Below, one piece after another: positions 18,177 to 25,954 of a stretch of DNA of 64,000 nucleotides (within the stretch, counting starts at the first letter, position 1; every line of letters begins with the position of its first letter). A program made the translations under genes and the position numbers. The DNA comes from Bacteroidia bacterium (lineage in GTDB: Bacteria; Bacteroidota; Bacteroidia; B-17B0; Aurantibacillaceae), in the NCBI GenBank assembly GCA_016787445.1, contig JAEUTQ010000055.1:1-64000 (forward strand), in the 5' to 3' direction. The notes under the pieces were generated by a model. The model was not told where the DNA came from and searched no databases. It saw nothing but the letters and a program-made list of their open reading frames with translations.

Positions 18177-18959
18177 TTAATTAGGCTTGCTAATTTTTTT
18201 GATTTGCTCAATCTCAATTTTTAATCCGCGTAACATATTCATGATGCTATCGAGATTTAATTCTTCGTCTTTATAATCGCCTATATTAATGCTGCACGTG
18301 TATTCCCACAATTCTAAAACCTCATCGAGCCTTACTTTGTACGGCTGATACATTTTATTATCGGAATGCAACTCTACCGTTCCTTCTTTCTTGTTTACAT
18401 TATGCAAACGCTTATAACTTAAACCATCGTCTTTCGTCACAACAATGTAAGTGTTGCCATCTTTCATATCATCCAAACGCTCGAGGTATTTGCCAATTAC
18501 AAAAGAACCATCTTTTAACGGCGGCATCGAATCGCCCTTAATAGGAAAGGCGCGGTGTTTGCCCACCGGAAGGAAAGGCAACTTCATGCGCGGTAAACGC
18601 TCAATGTAATCCGGATCGGAATAACCACGTAAATAACCCGCCGAGGCTTTTACCGGAATTAATTCAATCATATCATCGCCTTCGTTATCGATAATCACCG
18701 GAAATAAAATTCGGTTCTTACCAATTTTCATGAGTGCATCCGGATTGGTTTTTTTCAAATCGCCTTTAATAAGCGCATCAATGGCAATATGAAAATACTC
18801 TGATAATTTTATCAGTAAATCAATTGGTGGCTCGTTTCTCCCCTCTTCGTACCCGCCAATTCGTGAACGGGTTACCTCCAACTCATCGGCCATTTGCTCC
18901 TGCGATAAGCCCTTTAGCTGACGCAGGTACTTAATGTTGTTGGCTATCTTATTAATCAT
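18177..18959 (-). CDS. LexA/CI-like repressor: XRE HTH plus S24 peptidase
   Basis: 260 residues. The N-terminal XRE helix-turn-helix spans about 5-60 (IKYLRQLKGLSQEQMADELE ... RSRIGGYEEGRNEPP). The C-terminal S24 domain has an Ala107-Gly108 candidate cleavage site (KASAGYLRGY), nucleophile Ser144 (KGDSMPPLKDG) and general-base Lys183 (SYKRL). The spacings (36 and 39 residues) are close to those of LexA, so self-cleavage under stress is plausible. The last 40 residues form a helix of unknown role. The gene is divergent from the SpoIIE operon, and its promoter contains two dyads. Likely autoregulated; it may also control the phosphatase operon (inference). Confidence 0.9.
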   Translation of the reverse strand: MINKIANNIKYLRQLKGLSQEQMADELEVTRSRIGGYEEGRNEPPIDLLIKLSEYFHIAIDALIKGDLKKTNPDALMKIGKNRILFPVIIDNEGDDMIELIPVKASAGYLRGYSDPDYIERLPRMKLPFLPVGKHRAFPIKGDSMPPLKDGSFVIGKYLERLDDMKDGNTYIVVTKDDGLSYKRLHNVNKKEGTVELHSDNKMYQPYKVRLDEVLELWEYTCSINIGDYKDEELNLDSIMNMLRGLKIEIEQIKKISKPN

Positions 18960-18963
18960 ATTA

Positions 18964-18999
18964 CTACGTTTTGTAGCACAAATATACTACAAATTATAG
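18964..18999. promoter_or_regulatory. Paired operator dyads CTAC-N5-RTAG
   Basis: Two 13-bp dyads, CTACGTTTTGTAG at 18964-18976 and CTACAAATTATAG at 18987-18999, start 23 bp apart, about two helical turns. One lies between the -7 box and the start codon, the other between the -33 and -7 boxes of the repressor promoter. This is the classic layout for an autoregulatory CI/LexA-like operator. Binding by the adjacent repressor is inferred. Confidence 0.65.
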
Positions 19000-19010
19000 T
19001 TATTTCAAAA
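18979..19010 (-). promoter_or_regulatory. Promoter of the S24 repressor gene
   Basis: On the minus strand, TTTTG (19010-19006), a 19-bp spacer and TATATTTG (18986-18979), an exact match to the Bacteroidota consensus TTTG-N19-TAnnTTTG. The start codon is 20 bp downstream. The two dyads flank the -7 element. Confidence 0.8.
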
Positions 19011-19046
19011 TCCCCCTATAAATACATATATTCGTTTAAGCGATTT

Positions 19047-21149
19047 ATGCCCAAACACCTTATACTTTTACTCGTTTACTTCTTTTTTGGAAGCTCCGGA
19101 CTGTTCGCGCAAAACAGAACTGTTGACTCACTCAAAAAAGCCCTTAATATTTCGAAAAACGACACCAACAAGGTTAAATTATTAAATGCCCTTTCCTACG
19201 AGGTTTATGTGAGCACCGAAAAATCGACCGACGAAGTAAAAAACTATATCGATTCGGCCATAGCGCTTTCCGAAAAATTGAATTACCTGAAAGGAAATTT
19301 ACGCGCCCGATTTAATGCAGGTAACATATTTAGCAACACAGGAAAAAACGATATCGCCAAAAAATACCTGAACGACGCTTTGCCTTTATGCGAGAAATTA
19401 AAAAGCGACGATGATTTTTTTAGAATACTCAATACACTTGGCAAATGCTATAACGAAGAAGGTAATTATAAACAAGGTGCCGAATATTATTACAAAGCGC
19501 TACACTATGCCGAAAAAACAACTAACAAACGATTTCTGGCTACTTCTTACAATTCATTGGGAAATATTTTCAGCACACAAAAAGAATACGCTAAAGCTAT
19601 TCATTACTTTTCAAAAGCCTTACGGTATAATACGGAGGCCGACGATAAACTCAAAATGTCTTTTAACTATTTAAACCTTGGTAATACTTACTCCAGCTTA
19701 AATCGGTACGACTCTGCAATATACTTTTATAACAAAGCGCTCGGTATTCAAACCAAACAAAAAAACATTGTCGGACAAGCTTACAGCTATAACAACATCG
19801 GATTTATTTACTTTAAAAAAAATGAACCCTCGGCCGCATTAGATTATTATAAACGGGCCTATGCCATTGCTAAATCTTCGGAAGATGCCGACTTATACTC
19901 TTCCGTTTTACTCCGCATGGGCTCGGCCTATCTTAAAATGAATAATATTGAAGAAGCCCTGAAATATTACACAGAAGCGGAAGATTACACGCGAAAAGCA
20001 AAATGGACTTCAGAACTCTCCGAAGCATTGGCCGGCTTATCTAAAATTTATCGCCTGAAAGCCGATTATAAAAAAGCGCTGGACTATTATACCGAACATA
20101 AGGTCATAAAAGACTCTATGAATAATGCAGAGGTAGGAAAAAAATTATCTTCACTCGAATACAACTATCAAATTGAGCAGGATAAAAAAATTACCGAACT
20201 CGAAAATGAAAAAACCAGATTGAAACACGAAGAAGAAGTAAACCGACAGCGCATCATCATTTGGAGTATTTCCATTTTCTTACTCGTGGTATTTGTACTT
20301 TCCATTTTTATTTACAAAGCCTACAAACAAAAAGAAGCGGCTAACAAAATCATCAGTTCGCAAAAAAGCGAAATGGAAAAACAAAAAAACATTGTAGAAG
20401 AAAAACAAAAAGAAATTCTTGATTCTATTAATTATGCCAAACGCATTCAATACGCCCTTCTCGCCCACTCCGATTTTTTGCAAACGGCCCTTCCGCAACA
20501 TTTCATTTTATTTAAACCAAAGGATATTGTAAGCGGCGACTTTTACTGGGCTATCGAACACAATCATTTAATTTATGTGGCAGTTTGCGATTGTACCGGA
20601 CATGGCGTACCCGGTGCGTTTATGAGTGTACTTAACATTGGTTTCCTTAACGAAGCCATCAAAGAAAAAAACATTACACAACCCAACGAGATCTTTAACT
20701 ATGTACGCAAAAAATTAATCGAAAATCTTTCACAAGAAGAACAAAAAGACGGTATGGACGGCGTATTGATTTGTATCGACAAGCAAAATAAAAAAATAAA
20801 TTATAGTGCCGCCAATAATGCGCCCGTATTCATCAACAATCATACACTTCAGGAATTAGATAAAGATAAAATGCCGGTAGGAAAAGGTATCATCGAAAAA
20901 CCATTTACACTTTACAGCTTCAACTACAAGGAAGGCGATATGCTTTATATTTACACCGATGGTTATGCCGATCAGTTTGGCGGACCCAAAGGAAAAAAAT
21001 TCAAATACCGTCAGTTAAATGACTTACTTTTAAAACTGCATTCGCAAACAGCATTACAACAAAGAAATGAACTCGAACAAACCATTGCATCCTGGAAAGG
21101 GGAATTGGAACAAGTGGATGATTTATGTATAATGGGAATAAAATTTTAA
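19047..21149 (+). CDS. Membrane TPR sensor with SpoIIE-type PP2C phosphatase
   Basis: 700 residues. A signal peptide (1-21) precedes a periplasmic TPR array with an exact 40-residue period (LGK131, LGN171, LGN211, IGF251, MGS291). A coiled coil, one membrane helix (about 403-423) and a second coiled coil ending DSINYAKRIQYALL follow. The cytoplasmic phosphatase (about 480-700) has the PP2C metal aspartates in SGDFYW (Asp498), CDCTGHG (Asp515), TDGYADQFGG (Asp638) and VDDLC (691-692). By family it would remove phosphate from Ser/Thr of a STAS-like anti-anti-sigma factor. First of three genes with gaps of 4 and 1 nt. Confidence 0.9.
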   Translation: MPKHLILLLVYFFFGSSGLFAQNRTVDSLKKALNISKNDTNKVKLLNALSYEVYVSTEKSTDEVKNYIDSAIALSEKLNYLKGNLRARFNAGNIFSNTGKNDIAKKYLNDALPLCEKLKSDDDFFRILNTLGKCYNEEGNYKQGAEYYYKALHYAEKTTNKRFLATSYNSLGNIFSTQKEYAKAIHYFSKALRYNTEADDKLKMSFNYLNLGNTYSSLNRYDSAIYFYNKALGIQTKQKNIVGQAYSYNNIGFIYFKKNEPSAALDYYKRAYAIAKSSEDADLYSSVLLRMGSAYLKMNNIEEALKYYTEAEDYTRKAKWTSELSEALAGLSKIYRLKADYKKALDYYTEHKVIKDSMNNAEVGKKLSSLEYNYQIEQDKKITELENEKTRLKHEEEVNRQRIIIWSISIFLLVVFVLSIFIYKAYKQKEAANKIISSQKSEMEKQKNIVEEKQKEILDSINYAKRIQYALLAHSDFLQTALPQHFILFKPKDIVSGDFYWAIEHNHLIYVAVCDCTGHGVPGAFMSVLNIGFLNEAIKEKNITQPNEIFNYVRKKLIENLSQEEQKDGMDGVLICIDKQNKKINYSAANNAPVFINNHTLQELDKDKMPVGKGIIEKPFTLYSFNYKEGDMLYIYTDGYADQFGGPKGKKFKYRQLNDLLLKLHSQTALQQRNELEQTIASWKGELEQVDDLCIMGIKF

Positions 21150-21153
21150 GGGC

Positions 21154-22497
21154 TTGAAAAAACTTTTTATACGCATTACTGAAATTGGCATTCGTCCCGA
21201 AATGCCGGAAGAAATTAAAGAGCAAGTAAAACTCGTGAATGGAATCAGCTTTTTAGGTGTGCCCATTAGTGTTTTATTTGTACTGCTATTCGGTATAACC
21301 GGACATTTTTATATTGCCCTTACATTTATTGGCGGTTTAATCATTTTTTCATTGCCATTTTTGCTCATTAAAACCATGGGCTTAAATGCGGCCCGTAATT
21401 TTGTGTGTGCGATGGCTCCTGTTGTATTTGGCACTGCATCGGTAGTGAGTGGAAAAGACACCGGTTTCTTTCTCGGATTTTTAGTGATCTCCGTTCCGCC
21501 TATCATCGTTTACCCAAAATCGAAACAAGCACTCGCGTATATTATTTTATGTGTTCTATTACTCGCGCTTTCCATTGTAGGCAATGTATTTATTAAACCC
21601 ATCGATACCGTACCCTTTGCGATGGCAATATTTTTGTTTAATCTTTTCATTGTTCTAACCACAAGTATCGGCATTGTGTTTTTATTTAAACTCGAGTTAA
21701 ATGAAGGTCGCGAAAAACTCGCCGAAAAAAATAAAGAAATCACCGACAGCATTAACTACGCCAAAAGAATTCAGTCGGCTTACATGCCATCACCCGAAGT
21801 ATTTCATCGCGCGTTTAGCAATGCCTTTTTATTCTTTAAACCAAAAGACATAGTAAGCGGCGATTTCTATTGGTTTTTTGCCGTACAAAAAGAAAGCACT
21901 AAAAATTATGTTCGCTTTTGTGCGGTAGCTGATTGTACCGGACACGGCGTACCCGGCGCCCTCATGAGTGTGATTTGCTGTAATGCTTTAAATGAAGCGG
22001 TGGTAAACAATAAAATTCATGATACGGAAAAAATACTGGATGAAACACGAAGGTTGGTAAAACAGAATTTAAAAAGCGCGGGTACCGGACAAAAAGATGG
22101 AATGGATATTGCGCTCATAAAAATAGATGATGATACGCATGAACTTTGGTATTCGGGAGCCAACAATCCGGCGTGGATATTAAAAGGAAATGAAGTACTG
22201 GAATTAAAAGCCGATAAACAGCCCATAGGTGCGCATACCAACGAAAAAGAATTTACGTCACAGTATGTACAGCTAAATAAAGATGATATTATTTATTTGT
22301 TCAGTGATGGTTATGCTGATCAATTTGGCGGACCCAAAGGAAAAAAATTCAAGTACAAACAATTGAGTGAATTGCTGCAATCTAATAAACATAAGTCCAT
22401 GCAGGATCAACATAAGCTATTAGAAGAAACATTACATCACTGGAAAGGCAGTTTAGAACAAACCGACGATGTGTGTGTAATTGGAATAAAGATATAA
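21154..22497 (+). CDS. Six-helix membrane SpoIIE-type PP2C phosphatase
   Basis: 447 residues starting at TTG 21154, 4 nt after the preceding stop. Instead of TPRs it has about six membrane helices (roughly 31-50, 54-72, 84-99, 103-120, 127-146, 155-178) with very short loops, so any signal is probably sensed in the membrane. A short coiled coil and DSINYAKRIQSAYMP lead into the phosphatase domain: SGDFYWFF, ADCTGHGVPGALMS, KDGMDIAL, YSGANNPAW, SDGYADQFGGPKGKKFK and TDDVCVIGIKI. All metal aspartates are present. Output is as for its neighbours; the stimulus is unknown. Confidence 0.9.
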   Translation: MKKLFIRITEIGIRPEMPEEIKEQVKLVNGISFLGVPISVLFVLLFGITGHFYIALTFIGGLIIFSLPFLLIKTMGLNAARNFVCAMAPVVFGTASVVSGKDTGFFLGFLVISVPPIIVYPKSKQALAYIILCVLLLALSIVGNVFIKPIDTVPFAMAIFLFNLFIVLTTSIGIVFLFKLELNEGREKLAEKNKEITDSINYAKRIQSAYMPSPEVFHRAFSNAFLFFKPKDIVSGDFYWFFAVQKESTKNYVRFCAVADCTGHGVPGALMSVICCNALNEAVVNNKIHDTEKILDETRRLVKQNLKSAGTGQKDGMDIALIKIDDDTHELWYSGANNPAWILKGNEVLELKADKQPIGAHTNEKEFTSQYVQLNKDDIIYLFSDGYADQFGGPKGKKFKYKQLSELLQSNKHKSMQDQHKLLEETLHHWKGSLEQTDDVCVIGIKI

Positions 22498-22498
22498 A

Positions 22499-24619
22499 GT
22501 GAACTTAAAAAAAATACTCCTTAGCATTTGCGCGCAATTCATTTTGCTTGGTTTCATCATGGCCCAAAAATCAACTTTGGATTCATTAAAAGAAGAGTTG
22601 AAAAAACCCATGCACGATACTTTAAAATTTAAAGTGTTGTATGATGTGTGTCATCAGTTCTATATCTCCTCGGCAAATGAATCGGACAACTACCGAAAGC
22701 AACTCTTACAATTAAGTCATGCGATTAATAAAACTTATCATTTAGCACGAGCGTATGAAATGAATGGCTTATTGTGGACCATGCTCAACAATAACGATAG
22801 CGCCTTACATTATTTGAATAAGGCTTTGGTGTTTGCTGAAAAAGGAAAACACGACATGCAAATTGCCGACATATACGACGCTTATGGTTCGGTGTATGAG
22901 ATTGCCGGTGATTACGATCTCGCGCTCGAAAAACATTTAAAAGCCCTCAACATTCACGAAAAAGCACAAGATAAAACAGGAATGGCCAATTCCTACAAAT
23001 ACATCGGACGCATTTTTGGCATTCAGCAAAAATTCACACAAGCCCTCTCCTACTTTAATAAATCGAAAGAAATAGATAAAGAAACCAATAACATTTATGC
23101 ATACGGACAATCCATTAACAATGCCGGAATATGTTTACTGAATCTGAATAAAATTGATTCGGCTATATTATGCCTTAACGAATCCATCAAAGCGAAAACA
23201 CAAACCGGTAATAAAAAAGGATTAATTAGCACTTACTCGTATTTAGTGGACGCGTATTTAAAAATCAACGACACAAAAAATGCAATCAATACATCACTCA
23301 CCTTAACAAAATTAGCTGAAGAGTTAAACAACAACCTTGCATTAGCCGCGGCCTACGAAAAAACAGGTGAAGTGTATTCGGCCATTAAGCGTCCTATTAT
23401 TGCAAAATCCAATTATATAAAAGCCCTTCAAAATTATACCATAGCGCAAAAGAAAGAAGGCATTATGAATTCGCATCTGAATTTAAGTAAAGAATATAAA
23501 AAATTAGGCGTGCTCGATTCGTCGCTACATCATTTAAATGAATACGTGGTTTTAAAGGACTCCCTCTTTACCGAAAACAATACCAAATCCATCAGTGAGA
23601 TGGAAGCCAAATATCAAAATCAGAAAAAAGAATTGGAAATTTCTATGTTACAGAAAAACAAACAAATTGCCGATTATGAAATTTCAAAACAAAAAACCTT
23701 CCGTAATTTTTTATTGGTCATAGCCATATTAGTTTTTGTAACGGTGATTGTATTGTTTAAAGCTTATTCCAATAAAAAAATCGTGAATAAACAGCTCACC
23801 TTAAAAAATACAGAAATTGAAAATCAGAAAGAGATTATAGAAATAAAACAAAAGGGTATTACCGACTCCATCAATTATGCCCTACGTATTCAGGAAGCGT
23901 TGTTACCAAGCAAGGAAATGAAACAAACACTGTTTCCGGAATCATTTGTGTTACTATTACCAAAAGACATTGTGAGTGGCGATTTTTATTGGTACTCCGA
24001 AAAAAACGGAAAGAAAATTATTACTGCGGTGGATTGTACCGGACATGGCGTACCCGGTGCCTTTATGAGTATGATAGGCGTTACGTTTTTAAATGAAATT
24101 ATTAACGAGCGCGGCATTACAAAACCATCCGACATATTAGGCGAATTACGTGATCGTGTAAAAACCTCCTTAAAACAAAAAGGATTAGATGGTGAGAGCA
24201 GAGATGGTATGGACATGGCCATTGTATCCTTCAATAAAGATTTTACCGAAGTAGAATATGCCGGTGCCAATAATCCACTTTGGATATTTAGAAGAGAAAA
24301 TAACAACGTAAAAATTCTAGAATTTGCGCCCGATAAAAGACCTATAGGTTATTTTAAAGGACAAGGTTTGCCATTTACCAATCAAACTATTTCTTTACAA
24401 AAAGGCGATACACTTTACATTTTCAGCGATGGTTATGCCGATCAATTTGGCGGACCAAAAGGAAAAAAATTCAAATACAAGCAAATTAAAGAAATTCTGG
24501 CCGAGATAAATCACCTGCCTATGCACGCGCAAGAAGAGCATTTATTAAAACGCTTTGTAGAATGGCGCGGCAATTTAGAGCAGATTGATGACGTATGTAT
24601 TATCGGTATTTCTGTTTGA
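22499..24619 (+). CDS. Membrane TPR sensor with SpoIIE-type PP2C phosphatase
   Basis: 706 residues, GTG start one base after the preceding stop. Signal peptide 1-22, TPR array on a 40-residue period (YGS130, IGR170, AGI210, LVD250, TGE290), membrane helix about 402-420, coiled coil and DSINYALRIQEALLP. The PP2C core carries Asp495 (SGDFYW), Asp512 (VDCTGHG), Asp644 (SDGYADQFGG) and Asp697-698 (IDDVC). Same architecture as the gene at 19047 but clearly diverged in the sensor, so the three genes of this operon probably read different inputs and share an output. Confidence 0.9.
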   Translation: MNLKKILLSICAQFILLGFIMAQKSTLDSLKEELKKPMHDTLKFKVLYDVCHQFYISSANESDNYRKQLLQLSHAINKTYHLARAYEMNGLLWTMLNNNDSALHYLNKALVFAEKGKHDMQIADIYDAYGSVYEIAGDYDLALEKHLKALNIHEKAQDKTGMANSYKYIGRIFGIQQKFTQALSYFNKSKEIDKETNNIYAYGQSINNAGICLLNLNKIDSAILCLNESIKAKTQTGNKKGLISTYSYLVDAYLKINDTKNAINTSLTLTKLAEELNNNLALAAAYEKTGEVYSAIKRPIIAKSNYIKALQNYTIAQKKEGIMNSHLNLSKEYKKLGVLDSSLHHLNEYVVLKDSLFTENNTKSISEMEAKYQNQKKELEISMLQKNKQIADYEISKQKTFRNFLLVIAILVFVTVIVLFKAYSNKKIVNKQLTLKNTEIENQKEIIEIKQKGITDSINYALRIQEALLPSKEMKQTLFPESFVLLLPKDIVSGDFYWYSEKNGKKIITAVDCTGHGVPGAFMSMIGVTFLNEIINERGITKPSDILGELRDRVKTSLKQKGLDGESRDGMDMAIVSFNKDFTEVEYAGANNPLWIFRRENNNVKILEFAPDKRPIGYFKGQGLPFTNQTISLQKGDTLYIFSDGYADQFGGPKGKKFKYKQIKEILAEINHLPMHAQEEHLLKRFVEWRGNLEQIDDVCIIGISV

Positions 24620-24835
24620 TACAATTAAAGAAATTTTCGAAGCCCATAGATTAAAGGCAATAACATGCCTAAGTTATGTGATGAAATTCCGTTTGTAGTT
24701 GCGAACAATTAATTCTCACTTCTTATTTTAATTCCTTCTGATTGCATCAAATTTAATTTTTTATCTTCCTCAAACAATTTTCATCATTAACCTCTGAAAC
24801 CCTTGCTGCGTAAGGCTTCCGTAGAATTTTTATAT

Positions 24836-24855
24836 CGTTTACAAACGTTTACAAA
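24836..24855 (+). repeat. Tandem 10-bp repeat CGTTTACAAA x2
   Basis: Two perfect head-to-tail copies, about 55 bp upstream of the -7 box of the ssb gene. Their position would suit an activator or operator site, but no such protein is known here. Confidence 0.6.
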
Positions 24856-24909
24856 CACTTTCTTCCGTGTTTAATCGTTTAAAATACGACTCCCGTTTTT
24901 TTGCCAACA

Positions 24910-24917
24910 TACCTTTG
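24910..24917 (+). promoter_or_regulatory. Candidate -7 box TACCTTTG for the ssb pair
   Basis: A perfect match to TAnnTTTG, 120 bp upstream of the first ssb start. No clear TTTG is found at the -33 spacing. If used, the mRNA would have a leader of about 115 nt carrying the hairpin at 25003-25020. Confidence 0.45.
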
Positions 24918-25002
24918 TCCTCGTCAAAACCAAACAAGCGTTGCAACGAAATTGAGTAGAGACGAAAAAAATAAAAAACAATAATTAATAAACGTAAAAC
25001 CC

Positions 25003-25020
25003 GCCCGGAATAAAACGGGC
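25003..25020. other. Hairpin GCCCG-N8-CGGGC in the ssb leader
   Basis: A 5-bp G+C stem around GAATAAAA, ending 17 bp before the ssb start codon, followed by an A-run. It could affect translation start, or act as a weak terminator on the minus strand. Confidence 0.4.
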
Positions 25021-25037
25021 ACAAAAAAACAAAGAGT

Positions 25038-25370
25038 ATGAATTCAATTAAAAACCGCGTACAGTTAACAGGAAATTTAGGTGCAATGCCCGAAGTAAAA
25101 AACTTAGAGAACGGAAATAAAGTAGCGCGATTTTCGGTAGCCACTTCGGAAGATTATTTAAACAAGAAAGGCGATAAAATTACCACCACGCAATGGCATA
25201 ACATTGTAGCCTGGGGCAAACTCGCCGGTATTGCCGAGCAAGTCTTAAAAAAAGGTGAGCAAGTGATCATCGACGGGAAATTAAGTACCCGCAGTTACAC
25301 GGCTAAAGACGGCAGCAAACGTTACATCACTGAAATCGTGGCACAAGAACTTTTAGTGAATAAAAAATAA
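25038..25370 (+). CDS. ssb: Short single-stranded DNA-binding protein, first copy
   Basis: 110 residues, essentially one OB fold: VQLTGNLGAMPEVK, NGNKVARFSVATSE, TTQWHNIVAWGKLAG, KKGEQVIIDGKLSTRSY and a final TEIVAQELLVNKK. It coats single-stranded DNA during replication and repair. It lacks the long linker and acidic DDxPF tail that recruit partner proteins in the usual 150-180-residue SSB. It is therefore probably an accessory or stress-induced SSB rather than the replication SSB. A paralogue follows 131 bp downstream. Confidence 0.93.
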   Translation: MNSIKNRVQLTGNLGAMPEVKNLENGNKVARFSVATSEDYLNKKGDKITTTQWHNIVAWGKLAGIAEQVLKKGEQVIIDGKLSTRSYTAKDGSKRYITEIVAQELLVNKK

Positions 25371-25387
25371 AGCGTGAGGAGTTGGGA

Positions 25388-25437
25388 GTTCGTAGTTGGG
25401 AGATGGTTGAAGATAAATAAGAAGAAAGACTACGAAC
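25388..25437. other. Long-loop inverted repeat between the ssb genes
   Basis: GTTCGTAGT (25388-25396) and its complement (25429-25437) with a 32-nt loop. It lies in G+T-rich sequence of the AGTTGGGAG type often seen in Bacteroidota intergenic DNA. Confidence 0.45.
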
Positions 25438-25453
25438 CCTCCTACTCACAAAA

Positions 25454-25491
25454 AACATCAAACAAGAAACATCAAACAAGAAACATTAAAC
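25454..25491 (+). repeat. Tandem 14-bp repeat AACATCAAACAAGA, 2.7 copies
   Basis: Two perfect units (25454-25467, 25468-25481) and a partial third (AACATTAAAC), ending 10 bp before the second ssb start. It is purine-rich and likely unstructured. Confidence 0.8.
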
Positions 25492-25501
25492 ATTATATAC
25501 C

Positions 25502-25837
25502 ATGAACGCAATTAAAAATAAAGTACAGTTAATCGGCAATTTAGGCTCAGCACCGGAAGTAAAAGATTTAGATAACGGCAACAAAGTAGCACGCTTCTCA
25601 TTAGCTACTTCCGAGTACTATGTCAACAAAAAAGGCGAAAAAGTAAATGAAACCCAATGGCACAACATTGTGATTTGGGGAAAGCTCGCCGATGTAGCAG
25701 GACGCTACTTACAAAAAGGCTCACAGGTAGTGATTGAAGGTAAACTCAGTAACCGCAATTACACCGACAAAGAAGGCGCCAAAAAATACTTTACCGAAAT
25801 AGTGGCGAATGAAATGCTGATGTTGGATAAGAAGTAG
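25502..25837 (+). CDS. ssb: Short single-stranded DNA-binding protein, second copy
   Basis: 111 residues, about two thirds identical to the first copy by eye, and again only an OB fold: VQLIGNLGSAPEVK, NGNKVARFSLATSE, TQWHNIVIWGKLAD, KGSQVVIEGKLSNRNY, TEIVANEMLMLDKK. No acidic tail. The two genes are a tandem duplication in the same orientation and may share a transcript. The final 32 coding bases and the following 8 bp are repeated at 31407-31446. Confidence 0.92.
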   Translation: MNAIKNKVQLIGNLGSAPEVKDLDNGNKVARFSLATSEYYVNKKGEKVNETQWHNIVIWGKLADVAGRYLQKGSQVVIEGKLSNRNYTDKEGAKKYFTEIVANEMLMLDKK

Positions 25838-25845
25838 TGTGCAGT
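25806..25845 (+). repeat. 40-bp repeat, copy A (end of second ssb)
   Basis: Identical over 40 bp to 31407-31446; this copy carries the genuine C-terminal codons and stop of the ssb gene. Confidence 0.9.
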
Positions 25846-25861
25846 AGAATCCTCGGTAAAT

Positions 25862-25893
25862 AAAAATCCCTCTCATAACGAGAGGGATTTTTT
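25862..25893. terminator. Bidirectional terminator between ssb and the convergent gene
   Basis: 13-bp perfect stem AAAAATCCCTCTC with loop ATAAC, flanked by A and T runs, so it can act on both strands. It terminates the ssb pair and the convergent T9SS gene. Confidence 0.92.
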
Positions 25894-25954
25894 GTTTTAT
25901 GCTTTTTTAAGGGTTGTGAACCCGCAGTAAGTATATTTTACTTAACACCCATTT

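Larger units (their letters stand above)
24620..25037. other. 418-bp intergenic region before ssb
   Basis: No convincing gene in either direction. It contains a 10-bp direct repeat CGTTTACAAA x2 (24836-24855), a consensus -7 box (24910-24917) and a G+C-rich hairpin just before ssb (25003-25020). I see no strong terminator for the phosphatase operon. Confidence 0.6.

Noticed and set aside
19047-24619. SpoIIE domains as evidence of sporulation
   Set aside because: The proteins have TPR or GAF sensors and no SpoIIE ten-helix region, the organism is Bacteroidota, and no other sporulation gene is seen.
24839-25144. 101-codon minus-strand open frame across the ssb start
   Set aside because: It overlaps the ssb start and promoter region, lacks any family pattern and reads as random Phe/Arg-rich sequence.
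25454-25491. Tandem repeats as a CRISPR array
   Set aside because: The 14-bp units are directly adjacent with no spacers, and no cas genes are present.
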